Shown here: in pieces, positions 6,745 through 13,813 of the stretch
Position numbering within the stretch: the stretch's first letter is position 1
How the letters are laid out: each line of letters opens with the position of its first letter
Assembly: GCA_035644495.1 (NCBI GenBank)
Contig: DASQOM010000352.1
Coordinates: 1 to 24,945 of the forward strand
From: JACQFK01 sp035644495
Lineage (GTDB): Bacteria; Planctomycetota; MHYJ01; JACPRB01
Direction of reading: 5' to 3'
DNA: 24,945 nt
The notes under the pieces: generated by a model
Database searches by the model: none
The model's input: only the letters and a program-made list of their open reading frames with translations
What the model was told of the DNA's origin: nothing
Program-made: the position numbers and the translations under genes

Positions 6745-7932
6745 ATGTACCGCCGCGCCCTCGTCGTCGCCGCGCTGCTGACGTGCGCCCTCCGGGTCTC
6801 GGCCCAGGAGAAGGAGACCGTCGCCATCCCGGACTCGACGGTGAAGTTTGACCTCGTCCATATCGCCGGCGGGAAGGCGAAGATCGGCGACGCCCCCCCG
6901 AGCGATGTCGACCTGAAGCCGTTCTGGATCGGCGCGCGCGAGGTCACCTGGGACGAATACTCCCTGTATTACGAGGCCCGCAAGGCCGCGCGCCTGGACG
7001 GCGTCACCCGCCCGTCGCAGCCCGACGTCATCGATCCCAAGGAGCCGTTCCCCAACGGCGAAGCCCAGGGAGGCACCCACCCCGCGATCTCGATCGGCTG
7101 GTTCGGCGCCGTGGGGTACTGCGAGTGGCTGACCCGGAAGACCGGCCTCAAGTACCGGCTTCCGACCGAGGCGGAATGGGAGGTCGCGGCCCGGGCCGGC
7201 TCGGCGGACGCCGCGCCCGCCCCCCTCGAGGACTTCGCCTGGTTTGAGGGCAACAGCGGGAAGAACTCCCACGAGGTGGGGCAGAAGAAGCCCAATGCCT
7301 GGGGCCTCTACGACGTGTTCGGCAACGCCTGGGAAAACTGCCTGGAGCCCTTCGCGCCTCCGGCGCAGGGACCCGCCGTCCGCGGCGGAGGCTGGAACAC
7401 GTTCGCCAAGGATGTCCGCGCCTCGAAGCGCCAGGCCGTGCCCGACGACTGGGCCGAGCGCGACCCCAAGCGCCCGCTGCGCCTCTGGTGGCTGACGGAC
7501 GGGAACTTCGTGGGCTTCCGCGTCGTCCGCGTGCCCGACGCCTCCGTCCAAGCCTTCGAACCCCTGGCCGCGAAGGTCGAGGTCCGCAACCTCAAGATCG
7601 TGAAGACCGGAAAGCGGCCGGACTTCCTGGACCGCGTCAGCGGCGAGATCGCCTATGCGGGCGACGTCGCGCTCGACGAGGTCGAGGTCACCGTCTTCTT
7701 CCTTGACGAGGACGGGAAGCCGATGATGAAGGATCCCAAGGACAAGCCGGCCTTCAGCGTCGTGTATCCCGTGATGGCGAACAGCTTCCACGACGGCGAC
7801 GGGCGCAAGCCTCTGGCCAAAGGCGGCACCCGGGCGTTCGAGGTCGACGTGCCCCATCCGTTCCTCGAGACCGGCCCGCTCGACCTGGACAAGGTCGGGG
7901 CGAAAGTGTCCTACGTCCACGCGTCCAAGTGA
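6745..7932 (+). CDS. secreted SUMF1/FGE-like protein, paralog 1
   Basis: The start at ATG 6745 is chosen because GGGGAG lies 7 nt upstream and a signal peptide follows directly (YRRALVVAALLTCALRVSA, cleavage before QEKE). An upstream in-frame ATG at 6727 has no ribosome site. The protein is 395 residues long. Residues ~36-265 form a formylglycine-generating-enzyme (SUMF1) fold: FWIGAREVTWDEY (60-72), YCEWL, LPTEAEWEVAARAG (139-152), NAWGLYDVFGNAWEN (184-198), RGGGWNTF (213-220) and FVGFRVVR. The two Cu-binding cysteines of true FGE, expected just after the RGGSW region, are missing, so sulfatase activation is unlikely; a ligand-binding role is more plausible. Residues ~275-395 form an extra beta-rich domain with VSGEIAYAGDVALDEVEVTVFFLDEDGK, resembling FxLYD-type domains. 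It is followed 13 nt later by its paralog. Confidence 0.8.
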   Translation: MYRRALVVAALLTCALRVSAQEKETVAIPDSTVKFDLVHIAGGKAKIGDAPPSDVDLKPFWIGAREVTWDEYSLYYEARKAARLDGVTRPSQPDVIDPKEPFPNGEAQGGTHPAISIGWFGAVGYCEWLTRKTGLKYRLPTEAEWEVAARAGSADAAPAPLEDFAWFEGNSGKNSHEVGQKKPNAWGLYDVFGNAWENCLEPFAPPAQGPAVRGGGWNTFAKDVRASKRQAVPDDWAERDPKRPLRLWWLTDGNFVGFRVVRVPDASVQAFEPLAAKVEVRNLKIVKTGKRPDFLDRVSGEIAYAGDVALDEVEVTVFFLDEDGKPMMKDPKDKPAFSVVYPVMANSFHDGDGRKPLAKGGTRAFEVDVPHPFLETGPLDLDKVGAKVSYVHASK

Positions 7933-7945
7933 CAGGAGCCGACTG

Positions 7946-9115
7946 ATGCCCGCGCTGCTGCCCTTCGTCCTCGCCGGCCTGCTCGCCGCCCAGCAGAAGA
8001 CGCCGGTCCCGGAAACCGTCGCCATTCCCGCGGGCAAGATCAAGTCATCCGAGCGCGAGGTCGAGCTTCCCGCCTTCCGCATGGGCGTGAAAGAGCTGAC
8101 CTGGACGGAGTTCAATGCCTACTTCGAGAGCAAGGATCTGGCCGACGGCGTCGACGCCGTGACGCGGCCGACGCGGGCGATCGCGTACTTCGGGCAGGTC
8201 GGCGTCCCGTCCCACTTCCTCGATCCCACGCGGCCAGTGACGAACCTGCGCTGGCACTCGATCATCGGGTACTGCGACTGGCTCTCGAAGAAGACGGGCG
8301 CCTATTACCGTCCGCCGACCGAGGCGGAGTGGGAGTACGCGGCCCGGGCGGGCGAGACCGGCGTTGCGCCGGCAAAGCCCGAGGAGGCCGGCTGGGTGAA
8401 GTCGAACAGCGAGGCGCGCACCCACGAAGGCGGGGAGAAGAAGGCGAACGCCTTCGGCCTCTACGACACGGTCGGAAACGTCTGGGAGTACTGTCTCGAG
8501 TTCCAGAAGGGCTCCGAGTTCTCGCCTGTCCTGAAGGGCGGCTGCTGGAGCACACCGGGGGCGGAGATCCCGTACGGCGTCCGCCAGGGCGTCCCGCAGG
8601 CGTGGTTCGACGAGGACCCGAACCGCCCCCGCAGCGTCTGGTGGCTGACCAACAAGGACTGGTCGCAGGGACTGCGCGTCGCCCAGGTCGCCGACGCGGC
8701 CGACCAGAAGGATCGCGCCGCCGCCGCCGCGAAGATCGAGGTCAAGATCAGCTCCGGCAAGGAGAAGACGCTCAAGGTCGACAAGTCGAGCTCGGAGTGG
8801 GCGGAGGTCGCCGGCGAGATCAAGAATGCCGGGGACAAGGAGCTCGTCGAGGTGGAGATTCTGCTCTACTACCTGAACCCCAAGGGCAAGCCGCACCTGA
8901 TCGACGTCGCCGGGACGAACAAGCCCGGGCAGGCGACGTTCACGAAGTGCTGGCCGGTGCTCGCGACGGGCAACGGCGCCGAGGCCGCCAAGCCGCTGAA
9001 GCCCGGCGAAACCCGCAAGTTCACGGCGGACATCCCGTCCAGCTTCGACACGGACGACGACGTCGAGCGCGAGAAGTTCGCGGGGCGCGCGACGAACGTC
9101 CGGCTCGCGAAATAA
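7946..9115 (+). CDS. secreted SUMF1/FGE-like protein, paralog 2
   Basis: A protein of 389 residues with AGGAG (7934-7938) before the ATG and a very short signal peptide (PALLPFVLAGLLAAQ). It has the same layout as the preceding gene: FGE-like domain ~25-248 with FRMGVKELTWTEFNAY (44-59), GYCDWLSKKTG, PPTEAEWEYAARAG (123-136), NAFGLYDTVGNVWEYCLE (168-185) and LKGGCWSTPG, and then a C-terminal beta domain ~262-389 (VAGEIKNAGDKELVEVEILLYYLNPKGK). A single Cys sits after the GG, but the second active-site Cys is absent, so catalysis is not expected. The pair arose by tandem duplication and then diverged; similarity is clear in protein but patchy in DNA. Confidence 0.8.
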   Translation: MPALLPFVLAGLLAAQQKTPVPETVAIPAGKIKSSEREVELPAFRMGVKELTWTEFNAYFESKDLADGVDAVTRPTRAIAYFGQVGVPSHFLDPTRPVTNLRWHSIIGYCDWLSKKTGAYYRPPTEAEWEYAARAGETGVAPAKPEEAGWVKSNSEARTHEGGEKKANAFGLYDTVGNVWEYCLEFQKGSEFSPVLKGGCWSTPGAEIPYGVRQGVPQAWFDEDPNRPRSVWWLTNKDWSQGLRVAQVADAADQKDRAAAAAKIEVKISSGKEKTLKVDKSSSEWAEVAGEIKNAGDKELVEVEILLYYLNPKGKPHLIDVAGTNKPGQATFTKCWPVLATGNGAEAAKPLKPGETRKFTADIPSSFDTDDDVEREKFAGRATNVRLAK

Positions 9116-9123
9116 CGCCGGGG

Positions 9124-9150
9124 TGTAACGTTCGGCCCCCGCGGCGTCAC
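9124..9150 (+). promoter_or_regulatory. candidate ECF-type promoter for the sigma gene
   Basis: TGTAAC (9124-9129) and CGTCAC (9145-9150) are 15 nt apart, resembling the AAC / CGTC halves of ECF-dependent promoters. Position just before the ECF gene suggests self-activation. The transcript would begin almost at the ribosome site, which lowers confidence. Confidence 0.3.
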
Positions 9151-9164
9151 GTGTGAGGAGGGGC

Positions 9165-9674
9165 ATGATCGAGAATCCGGCGGAGTCCCTGTCTCCCGAA
9201 ACGCTGGCCCGCCTCTACCTGAAGCGCGTCTACGGCTTCTGCCGCTCCATGCTCCGGAACGACCGGGACGCGGAGGACGCCTGCCAGGAGGTGTTCCTGA
9301 CGGTGCTCCGGCGCTGGGACCAGCTGGGGACGGTGCATCGCCCGCTGTCGTGGCTGATGAAGGTGTCCCGCCTGACCTGCCTCTGGGTGAGGCGGAAGCG
9401 GCGGCATGAGGTGGCGATCGAGGAGGCGGGCATCGACGCCCCCTGCGATCCCGGGCCTCCGATCGAGAGCGGCACGGAGCGGGGCCGCGTGCAGGAGGCG
9501 CTGGAGCGGCTGCCCGAGCGCTACCAGGCGGTGCTGACGATGCACTACCAGCAGGGGATGTCGCAGGAGGAGATCTCCGAGTCGATGGAGCTCTCCCGCG
9601 GAGCGCTCCGCGTGCTCCTCCATCGTGCGGTGATGCGGCTCCGGCAAGAGGTGAAGAAGACATGTGCCCGCTGA
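9165..9674 (+). CDS. ECF-type RNA polymerase sigma factor
   Basis: A protein of 169 residues, started at ATG 9165 because AGGAGGGG lies directly upstream. Region 2 spans about 13-55 and includes the typical core-binding stretch DAEDACQEVFLTVLRR (35-50). The DNA-melting and -10 part follows with SWLMKVSRLTCLWVRRKRR (62-80). After a linker, region 4 occupies about 108-162: ALERLPERYQAVLTMHYQQGMSQEEISESMELSRGALRVLLHRAVMRLR, a clear helix-turn-helix for the -35 box. Region 3 is absent, as expected for this group. It overlaps the anti-sigma gene by 13 nt, so the two are made together. The signal sensed is unknown. Confidence 0.92.
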   Translation: MIENPAESLSPETLARLYLKRVYGFCRSMLRNDRDAEDACQEVFLTVLRRWDQLGTVHRPLSWLMKVSRLTCLWVRRKRRHEVAIEEAGIDAPCDPGPPIESGTERGRVQEALERLPERYQAVLTMHYQQGMSQEEISESMELSRGALRVLLHRAVMRLRQEVKKTCAR

Positions 9675-10657
9675 GCGACGACGCCCTCCTGGACTGGGCC
9701 CTGGCCCGGGGGGACGCGGATCCGGCCGTCGACGCCCATCTCCTTGACTGCCCGCCGTGCCGCGAACGTTCCCGCGCCGTCCTCCGCGAGCAGGAGCTGC
9801 TGCGCGGCGCCTTCGCCGAGCCGGCGTCCCCGACGGGCCTGACCCGCCGGGTCCTCCCTGCGGCCGGCAGCCGTCCTTCGCTGGCCCGCCTCGCGCTCGC
9901 CGCCGCTGTCCTCGTCGGCATCGCCGGGCTGCTCGCCATCGTCGGCACCGCCCGCCACGCCTCTGAGGCGGTCGCCCGCGGTGGCCGCTACCGGAACGCC
10001 GCGCTGGCGCCCATCCAGTCCGACTTGGGAGCCGTCGCCCAGAAAATTGCGGCCGCGCGCGGGACCTTGCCGGACCCGGAGGAGCCCGGGACGTCGGCCG
10101 CCTACATCCAGCTGCTGTCGGTCGAGGAGAGCCTGTATATCGAGGGCATGGCACACTACCTGGCCGAGCGCGCGCCTCTTTCAGCAGAGCAGGAGCTCGA
10201 GCTGCGCCGCGTGATCCAGTCCTTCAACGCGCGCATCTGGAACCGCGAGGATCCCGCGACTGCGTCCCGCAATTTCCGCGGCAAGGTCCGGTCGCTGCTC
10301 GACGACGAGCAGGTTCTCGCCTTCGAGGAGTTTTCCCGCCAGGGGATGGAGTGGCAGTGGAAGACGGACCTGGCGCTGCTGATGGACGACCTCTGCGGCG
10401 AGTTGGACCTGCGCTTCTCCGAGGCGGAACGCGTCCGTCGCGCCCTCGAATCCAACTATCCTCGGCTCGACTCGCCGGTGCTCCGCGTGGACCGCTGCCC
10501 GTCGGATCCGCTGGTGGAGAGCGCAGCGCTGAGCGGCGCGGTGCGGAATTCTCTGGATACCAGCTACCAGCGGAAGTTCGACTCCTACCTGGGCCACGTC
10601 AAGGTCGCCCGGGACCGGGCGCAGAAGCTGCTCCGGAAGATGCGCAGCCCGGAGTAA
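9662..10657 (+). CDS. membrane anti-sigma factor with zinc (HxxxCxxC) motif
   Basis: A protein of 331 residues starting inside the sigma gene. The N-terminus carries the zinc anti-sigma motif HLLDCPPC (H26, C30, C33), the cytoplasmic part that binds and blocks ECF sigma factors. One membrane segment (about 74-97) follows. The remaining ~230 residues lie outside the membrane. They are rich in Glu, Arg and Leu and predicted helical, with a Cys-containing turn VDRCPSDPL near residue 280, and probably sense an envelope signal. This extracytoplasmic region is larger than in most anti-sigma proteins and matches no sensor domain I know. Confidence 0.85.
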   Translation: MCPLSDDALLDWALARGDADPAVDAHLLDCPPCRERSRAVLREQELLRGAFAEPASPTGLTRRVLPAAGSRPSLARLALAAAVLVGIAGLLAIVGTARHASEAVARGGRYRNAALAPIQSDLGAVAQKIAAARGTLPDPEEPGTSAAYIQLLSVEESLYIEGMAHYLAERAPLSAEQELELRRVIQSFNARIWNREDPATASRNFRGKVRSLLDDEQVLAFEEFSRQGMEWQWKTDLALLMDDLCGELDLRFSEAERVRRALESNYPRLDSPVLRVDRCPSDPLVESAALSGAVRNSLDTSYQRKFDSYLGHVKVARDRAQKLLRKMRSPE

Positions 10658-10671
10658 GGGGAACCGGCGTG

Positions 10672-10690
10672 CCGCTCAGCTGATGAGCGG
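10672..10690. terminator. short hairpin between convergent genes
   Basis: A perfect 7-bp inverted repeat, CCGCTCA-GCTGA-TGAGCGG, lies 14 nt after the anti-sigma stop and overlaps the stop codon of the actin-like gene on the other strand. It may end transcription from both sides. There is no T run. Confidence 0.4.
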
Positions 10691-12586
10691 GATGTCGTCG
10701 ATGTCGCTGCCCTTGGCCTTCTTCTTCGGCTCGGGGGAAAGCTCCTGGATCTCCTCCACCTCGACCAGCTCCAGCTCCGCCTCCTTTTTCTTCATCGGCG
10801 GCGGGGGAGGCGGCGGATTGGAGGTGAAGGGGGCGACGCGGACGGCCGTCTCCTTCTTGGGAGGCAGCGGGAGCGCGACGGGGGGCGCCACGCGCACGAC
10901 CTTGGGTGCGGGGGCGATCGTCACGGGCCGGCTGGGGGGCGCGACCGGCGGCGCGACCCTGCTGACGACGGGGGCCGTCCGGTCGCCGATCGCGGCGCGA
11001 TTCGGCGTCTGCATCGGTCCGAGGCGCCGCTTGGTGCCTTCGTCCATCCTGCTGACCGACGCCTGGACGCGTTCCAGGGCGGCCGGGGCGACCTTGATGT
11101 CCGTCTCGCTGAGCGCGCGGGTCTCCTCGATCGCCGCCACCATGCAGCCGCGGGACACGGCCTTCAGCGGATCGTTGGCCATGCGGATGTTGGCGACGTC
11201 GATGGGGAAATTGATCTTCTCGAACTCCTCTCGGAACACATCGATGAACCCGGTGATCATCGAGGTGCCGCCGCCGCAGACCACGTCGATCGGCCTGACG
11301 AACGTGGGCATGTTCTGCGCGGCCTCGAGTTTCACGCGGATCGTCTCGAGGGTGTACTGGATGAGGTTGCGGTAGTAGATGACGATGGCGTCCTGGACCC
11401 GGTCCTTGGGGTTGTTCAGGTCGACGCCGCTCTCCTTGATGCCGCAGACCAGCGCCGGGGACATGCCGATCGCGTGGGCGACGTTGTTGTCGATCCAGTC
11501 GCCGCCGCGCGAGGTCGCGAAGGTCAGCGCGGGGACGGACTTGTAGGCGACGCAGATGTTGAACATGCCGCCGCCGCAGGAGATGCCGATGCCGGTGAAG
11601 TCCTGCTCCTTGAGCTCGGAGAACACGATCGAGTGGCCTTCGAGCATCGGGCGGGGCGTGTAGCCCAGCTTGCGGAGCACCGTTTCCAGCACGCCGCGAT
11701 GGTAAATGACGTTGCGCTCGACGTCGATCGGGTCTGCCGGGACGGAGAAGGCGCAGACTTCGCCTTCCTGCCTGGGATGGCCGAGCATCTCGGCGATGAT
11801 GAGGCTCACGACGAGGAGCGCCTCGGGCTCGACCGGGGAGATCATGCCGTCCTTCATGGGGCGGCGCGTGGTCTTGTCGAAGACGTTGGCCAGCTCGAAC
11901 GCGGGGTCGCCGATGACGTAGCCCTTGTCGCCCTGCACGATGTAGTCGATGCCCAGCTTCATGAGCATCTTCTTGGTGAAGGCGTCCGAGCGCATGTCCA
12001 GGAACGCGTTGCGCTGGATGTTGTACATGATCTCCGAGCCGACGCGCTTGCGGGCGGCGGCGCAGATGTTGACGGTGCCGACGTCGAGGCCGCGGCCGAG
12101 CTCGAGATCCATCTTGTTGAAGGAGAGCACGGTGCGATCGGAGCCTTCGATCAGCTCGGCCTTGCCGCGGCTGACGGCGGCGCGGTCGACGCTGAAGTTC
12201 TTGATGAGCTGGAGGATCGTGCGGGTGGGCCCCTCGCGCTCGATCATCTCCTTGATTTCGAAGAAGAAGTCCCAATAGCGGTTCCCCTCGGACTCGCTGC
12301 GGGCCTTCTCGGCGGAGCGGACGAGTTTGGTGAGCTCCTTGACCCAGTTCTGGGGGAGTGCCTTCTCGACCGAGAGCTCGGCGAGCTGCTTCTGCCGGGC
12401 GGCGGAGTTGATCTTGGAGATCTCGAGGAGCTGGGGATCTCCGAGGAGGCCCTTCTCGCCGAGCTCCGCCACCTCGGGGTCGAGGCGCTGGAGGGCGAGA
12501 ACCTTGTCCACCTGGTACTTGGACAGGCCTTTGTTCTGCAGCCGGTTGTACAGCTGCTCGCCGAATGCCTTTTCTTCGTCGGCCAT
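10676..12586 (-). CDS. large actin-fold ATPase with N-terminal helical (ParB-like?) domain
   Basis: A protein of 636 residues in three parts. Residues 1-163 are helical; 19-71 reads GLSKYQVDKVLALQRL-DPEVAEL-GLL-LLEISKI-RQKQLAEL, a spacing like the helix-turn-helix of ParB/KorB proteins. Residues ~164-490 form an actin/MreB/ParM-type fold. Phosphate-1 is GRGLDVGTVN (164-173), phosphate-2 region GIGISCGGGMFN (332-343) and adenosine motif VVCGGGTSM (435-443). Residues 491-636 are a disordered Pro/Arg/Val tail with a run of seven prolines (591-597) and an acidic end. The Asp normally found in phosphate-2 is replaced by Ser. It shares about half of its core residues with the next gene upstream. 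It is probably the last gene of a coiled-coil/actin/actin transcript; only a weak ribosome site precedes the ATG. A role in segregation or cytoskeleton is inferred. Confidence 0.75.
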   Translation of the reverse strand: MADEEKAFGEQLYNRLQNKGLSKYQVDKVLALQRLDPEVAELGEKGLLGDPQLLEISKINSAARQKQLAELSVEKALPQNWVKELTKLVRSAEKARSESEGNRYWDFFFEIKEMIEREGPTRTILQLIKNFSVDRAAVSRGKAELIEGSDRTVLSFNKMDLELGRGLDVGTVNICAAARKRVGSEIMYNIQRNAFLDMRSDAFTKKMLMKLGIDYIVQGDKGYVIGDPAFELANVFDKTTRRPMKDGMISPVEPEALLVVSLIIAEMLGHPRQEGEVCAFSVPADPIDVERNVIYHRGVLETVLRKLGYTPRPMLEGHSIVFSELKEQDFTGIGISCGGGMFNICVAYKSVPALTFATSRGGDWIDNNVAHAIGMSPALVCGIKESGVDLNNPKDRVQDAIVIYYRNLIQYTLETIRVKLEAAQNMPTFVRPIDVVCGGGTSMITGFIDVFREEFEKINFPIDVANIRMANDPLKAVSRGCMVAAIEETRALSETDIKVAPAALERVQASVSRMDEGTKRRLGPMQTPNRAAIGDRTAPVVSRVAPPVAPPSRPVTIAPAPKVVRVAPPVALPLPPKKETAVRVAPFTSNPPPPPPPMKKKEAELELVEVEEIQELSPEPKKKAKGSDIDDIPLIS

Positions 12587-12662
12587 CGGATTATCTTACC
12601 ATATCAGGCTCGCCCCCTGCCCTTCGCGGGGGAAGTAGTGACCCCGGTCGAAGGGTGCGCCG

Positions 12663-12691
12663 GCCGCGGGGTCCGGAGCGGACCCCGCGGC
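12663..12691 (-). terminator. strong GC hairpin between the two actin-like genes
   Basis: A perfect 12-bp stem (GCCGCGGGGTCC arm on the + strand) with a 5-nt loop lies 31 nt past the stop of the shorter actin-like gene. With no T run it may slow or partly end transcription, or protect the upstream mRNA, which would let the two actin proteins be made in different amounts. Confidence 0.5.
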
Positions 12692-12721
12692 GGCGCGGCC
12701 TGAAGTTGCCTGGGATTCCTA

Positions 12722-13738
12722 CTACGCCGTCTGGCTCGACATTTCCAGCTGCGCGGCCACCAGCGCGCCCTTCGCCGTCGCGTTGAAGGGATCCTTCGCC
12801 ATCCGGATGTCCTTCACCGGGATCGGGAAGTCGAGCTTCTTGAACACGTCCTTCACGAGCTCGATGAAGTTGCCCGCCATCGAGGTGCCGCCCGAGAACA
12901 CGATCGAGATCGGCTCGGTGAAGCTCGGCATGTTCTCCGCCGACTTGAAGCGCTCGGCGATGTTCGTGATGTTGTACTGGATCAGGTTCCGGTAGTAGAT
13001 CGAGATGGCATCCTCTTCGCGGTTCTTCGGCTTGATGAGGTCGACGCCCTTCTCCTTGAGCAGCGCGGCCTTGGCCGGCTTGATGCCGAGCACGTTGGCC
13101 ACGTTCTTGTCGACCCAGTCGCCCGAGCGGGCCGTGGAGAAGTAGAGCGCCGGCATCGACTTGTAGGCGACGCAGATGTTGAACATGCCGCCGCCGCACG
13201 AGATGCCGATGCCCGTGAAGTCCTCTTCACCCAGCTCGGCGAACGTGACCGCGTGGCCTTCGATGATGTGCGAGGGCTTGTAGCCCAGGCTGCGCAGCAC
13301 GGCGTCGAACAGGTCGCGGTGGTAGGCGACGGACAGATCGCTGTCGATCGGGTCGCCGGGCACCGAATAGAAGCAGACCTCGTTGGGGATGCGGGGCTGG
13401 CCCAGGATCGAGCCGATCAGCAGCTTCATGACCGGCAGTGCGTCCTGCTCCTTCGGGGAGATCAGGCCGTCGGCCATCGGGCGGCGCGTGTTCTTGTTGA
13501 GCACGTTCGCCAGCTCGAAGGCGTGGTCGCCGAGCACGTACATCTTCTTGCCCTGAACGACATAAGGAACGTTCAGGCGCGTGAGCATGTTCTTCGTGTA
13601 GGCGTCGATCGGGACGTCGATGAAGACGTTCCGCTTGGGACGCAGCTCGACCTCGCCCTTCTCGTTCTGCTCGGCGGCGACGAGATTGACCGTCCCGACG
13701 TCCAGACCTTTCCCGTACGCAATCTTGGAATCAGCCAC
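12722..13738 (-). CDS. actin-fold ATPase (MreB/ParM superfamily), short paralog
   Basis: A protein of 338 residues, the size of MreB or ParM. It starts with GTG (13736-13738), supported by AGGAGGG about 7 nt upstream. Motifs: phosphate-1 GKGLDVGTVN (9-18), phosphate-2 region GIGISCGGGMFN (176-187) and adenosine motif VFSGGTSMAGNF (280-291). Between them lie YVLGDHAFELANV (67-79), SVPGDP-IDSDLSVAYH and IYYRNLIQYNITNI (248-260). The long paralog downstream has the same core, which suggests duplication and possibly joint filaments. As in the paralog, the phosphate-2 Asp of actin (D154) is replaced by Ser. It lacks a membrane-binding N-terminal helix like that of MreB. It is not a typical MreB or FtsA; those usually sit with mreC or ftsZ, neither seen here. 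Confidence 0.8.
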   Translation of the reverse strand: MADSKIAYGKGLDVGTVNLVAAEQNEKGEVELRPKRNVFIDVPIDAYTKNMLTRLNVPYVVQGKKMYVLGDHAFELANVLNKNTRRPMADGLISPKEQDALPVMKLLIGSILGQPRIPNEVCFYSVPGDPIDSDLSVAYHRDLFDAVLRSLGYKPSHIIEGHAVTFAELGEEDFTGIGISCGGGMFNICVAYKSMPALYFSTARSGDWVDKNVANVLGIKPAKAALLKEKGVDLIKPKNREEDAISIYYRNLIQYNITNIAERFKSAENMPSFTEPISIVFSGGTSMAGNFIELVKDVFKKLDFPIPVKDIRMAKDPFNATAKGALVAAQLEMSSQTA

Positions 13739-13768
13739 CGTGATGCCCTCCTGTGTTTTGCAGGGAGG

Positions 13769-13791
13769 CCCGCCCCGGGCCCCAGACCCCC
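13769..13791 (-). promoter_or_regulatory. G-quadruplex motif in the leader of the short actin-like gene
   Basis: On the coding strand of the actin-like gene there are four G runs (5, 4, 4, 3) separated by loops of 3, 3 and 1 nt. This meets the standard quadruplex pattern. It lies between the coiled-coil gene and the ribosome site. GC hairpins can compete with it. Confidence 0.4.
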
Positions 13792-13813
13792 AGCTAACCC
13801 TATAAAATTAAAA

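Noticed and set aside
6745..9115. True formylglycine-generating enzymes for sulfatase activation
   Set aside because: The active-site cysteine pair is absent and no sulfatase gene is present in the window.
10599..12275. A 558-codon - strand frame rich in Arg/His/Pro
   Set aside because: Out-of-frame shadow of the long actin-like gene, which has ATPase motifs in the correct frame.
12663..12691. Integron or phage attachment site
   Set aside because: The perfect GC inverted repeat has no integrase gene nearby and no conserved attC core; a terminator-like hairpin is simpler.
12722..13738. Calling the short actin-like gene mreB
   Set aside because: No mreC/mreD neighbours, no N-terminal membrane helix, and a changed phosphate-2 loop shared only with its own paralog.
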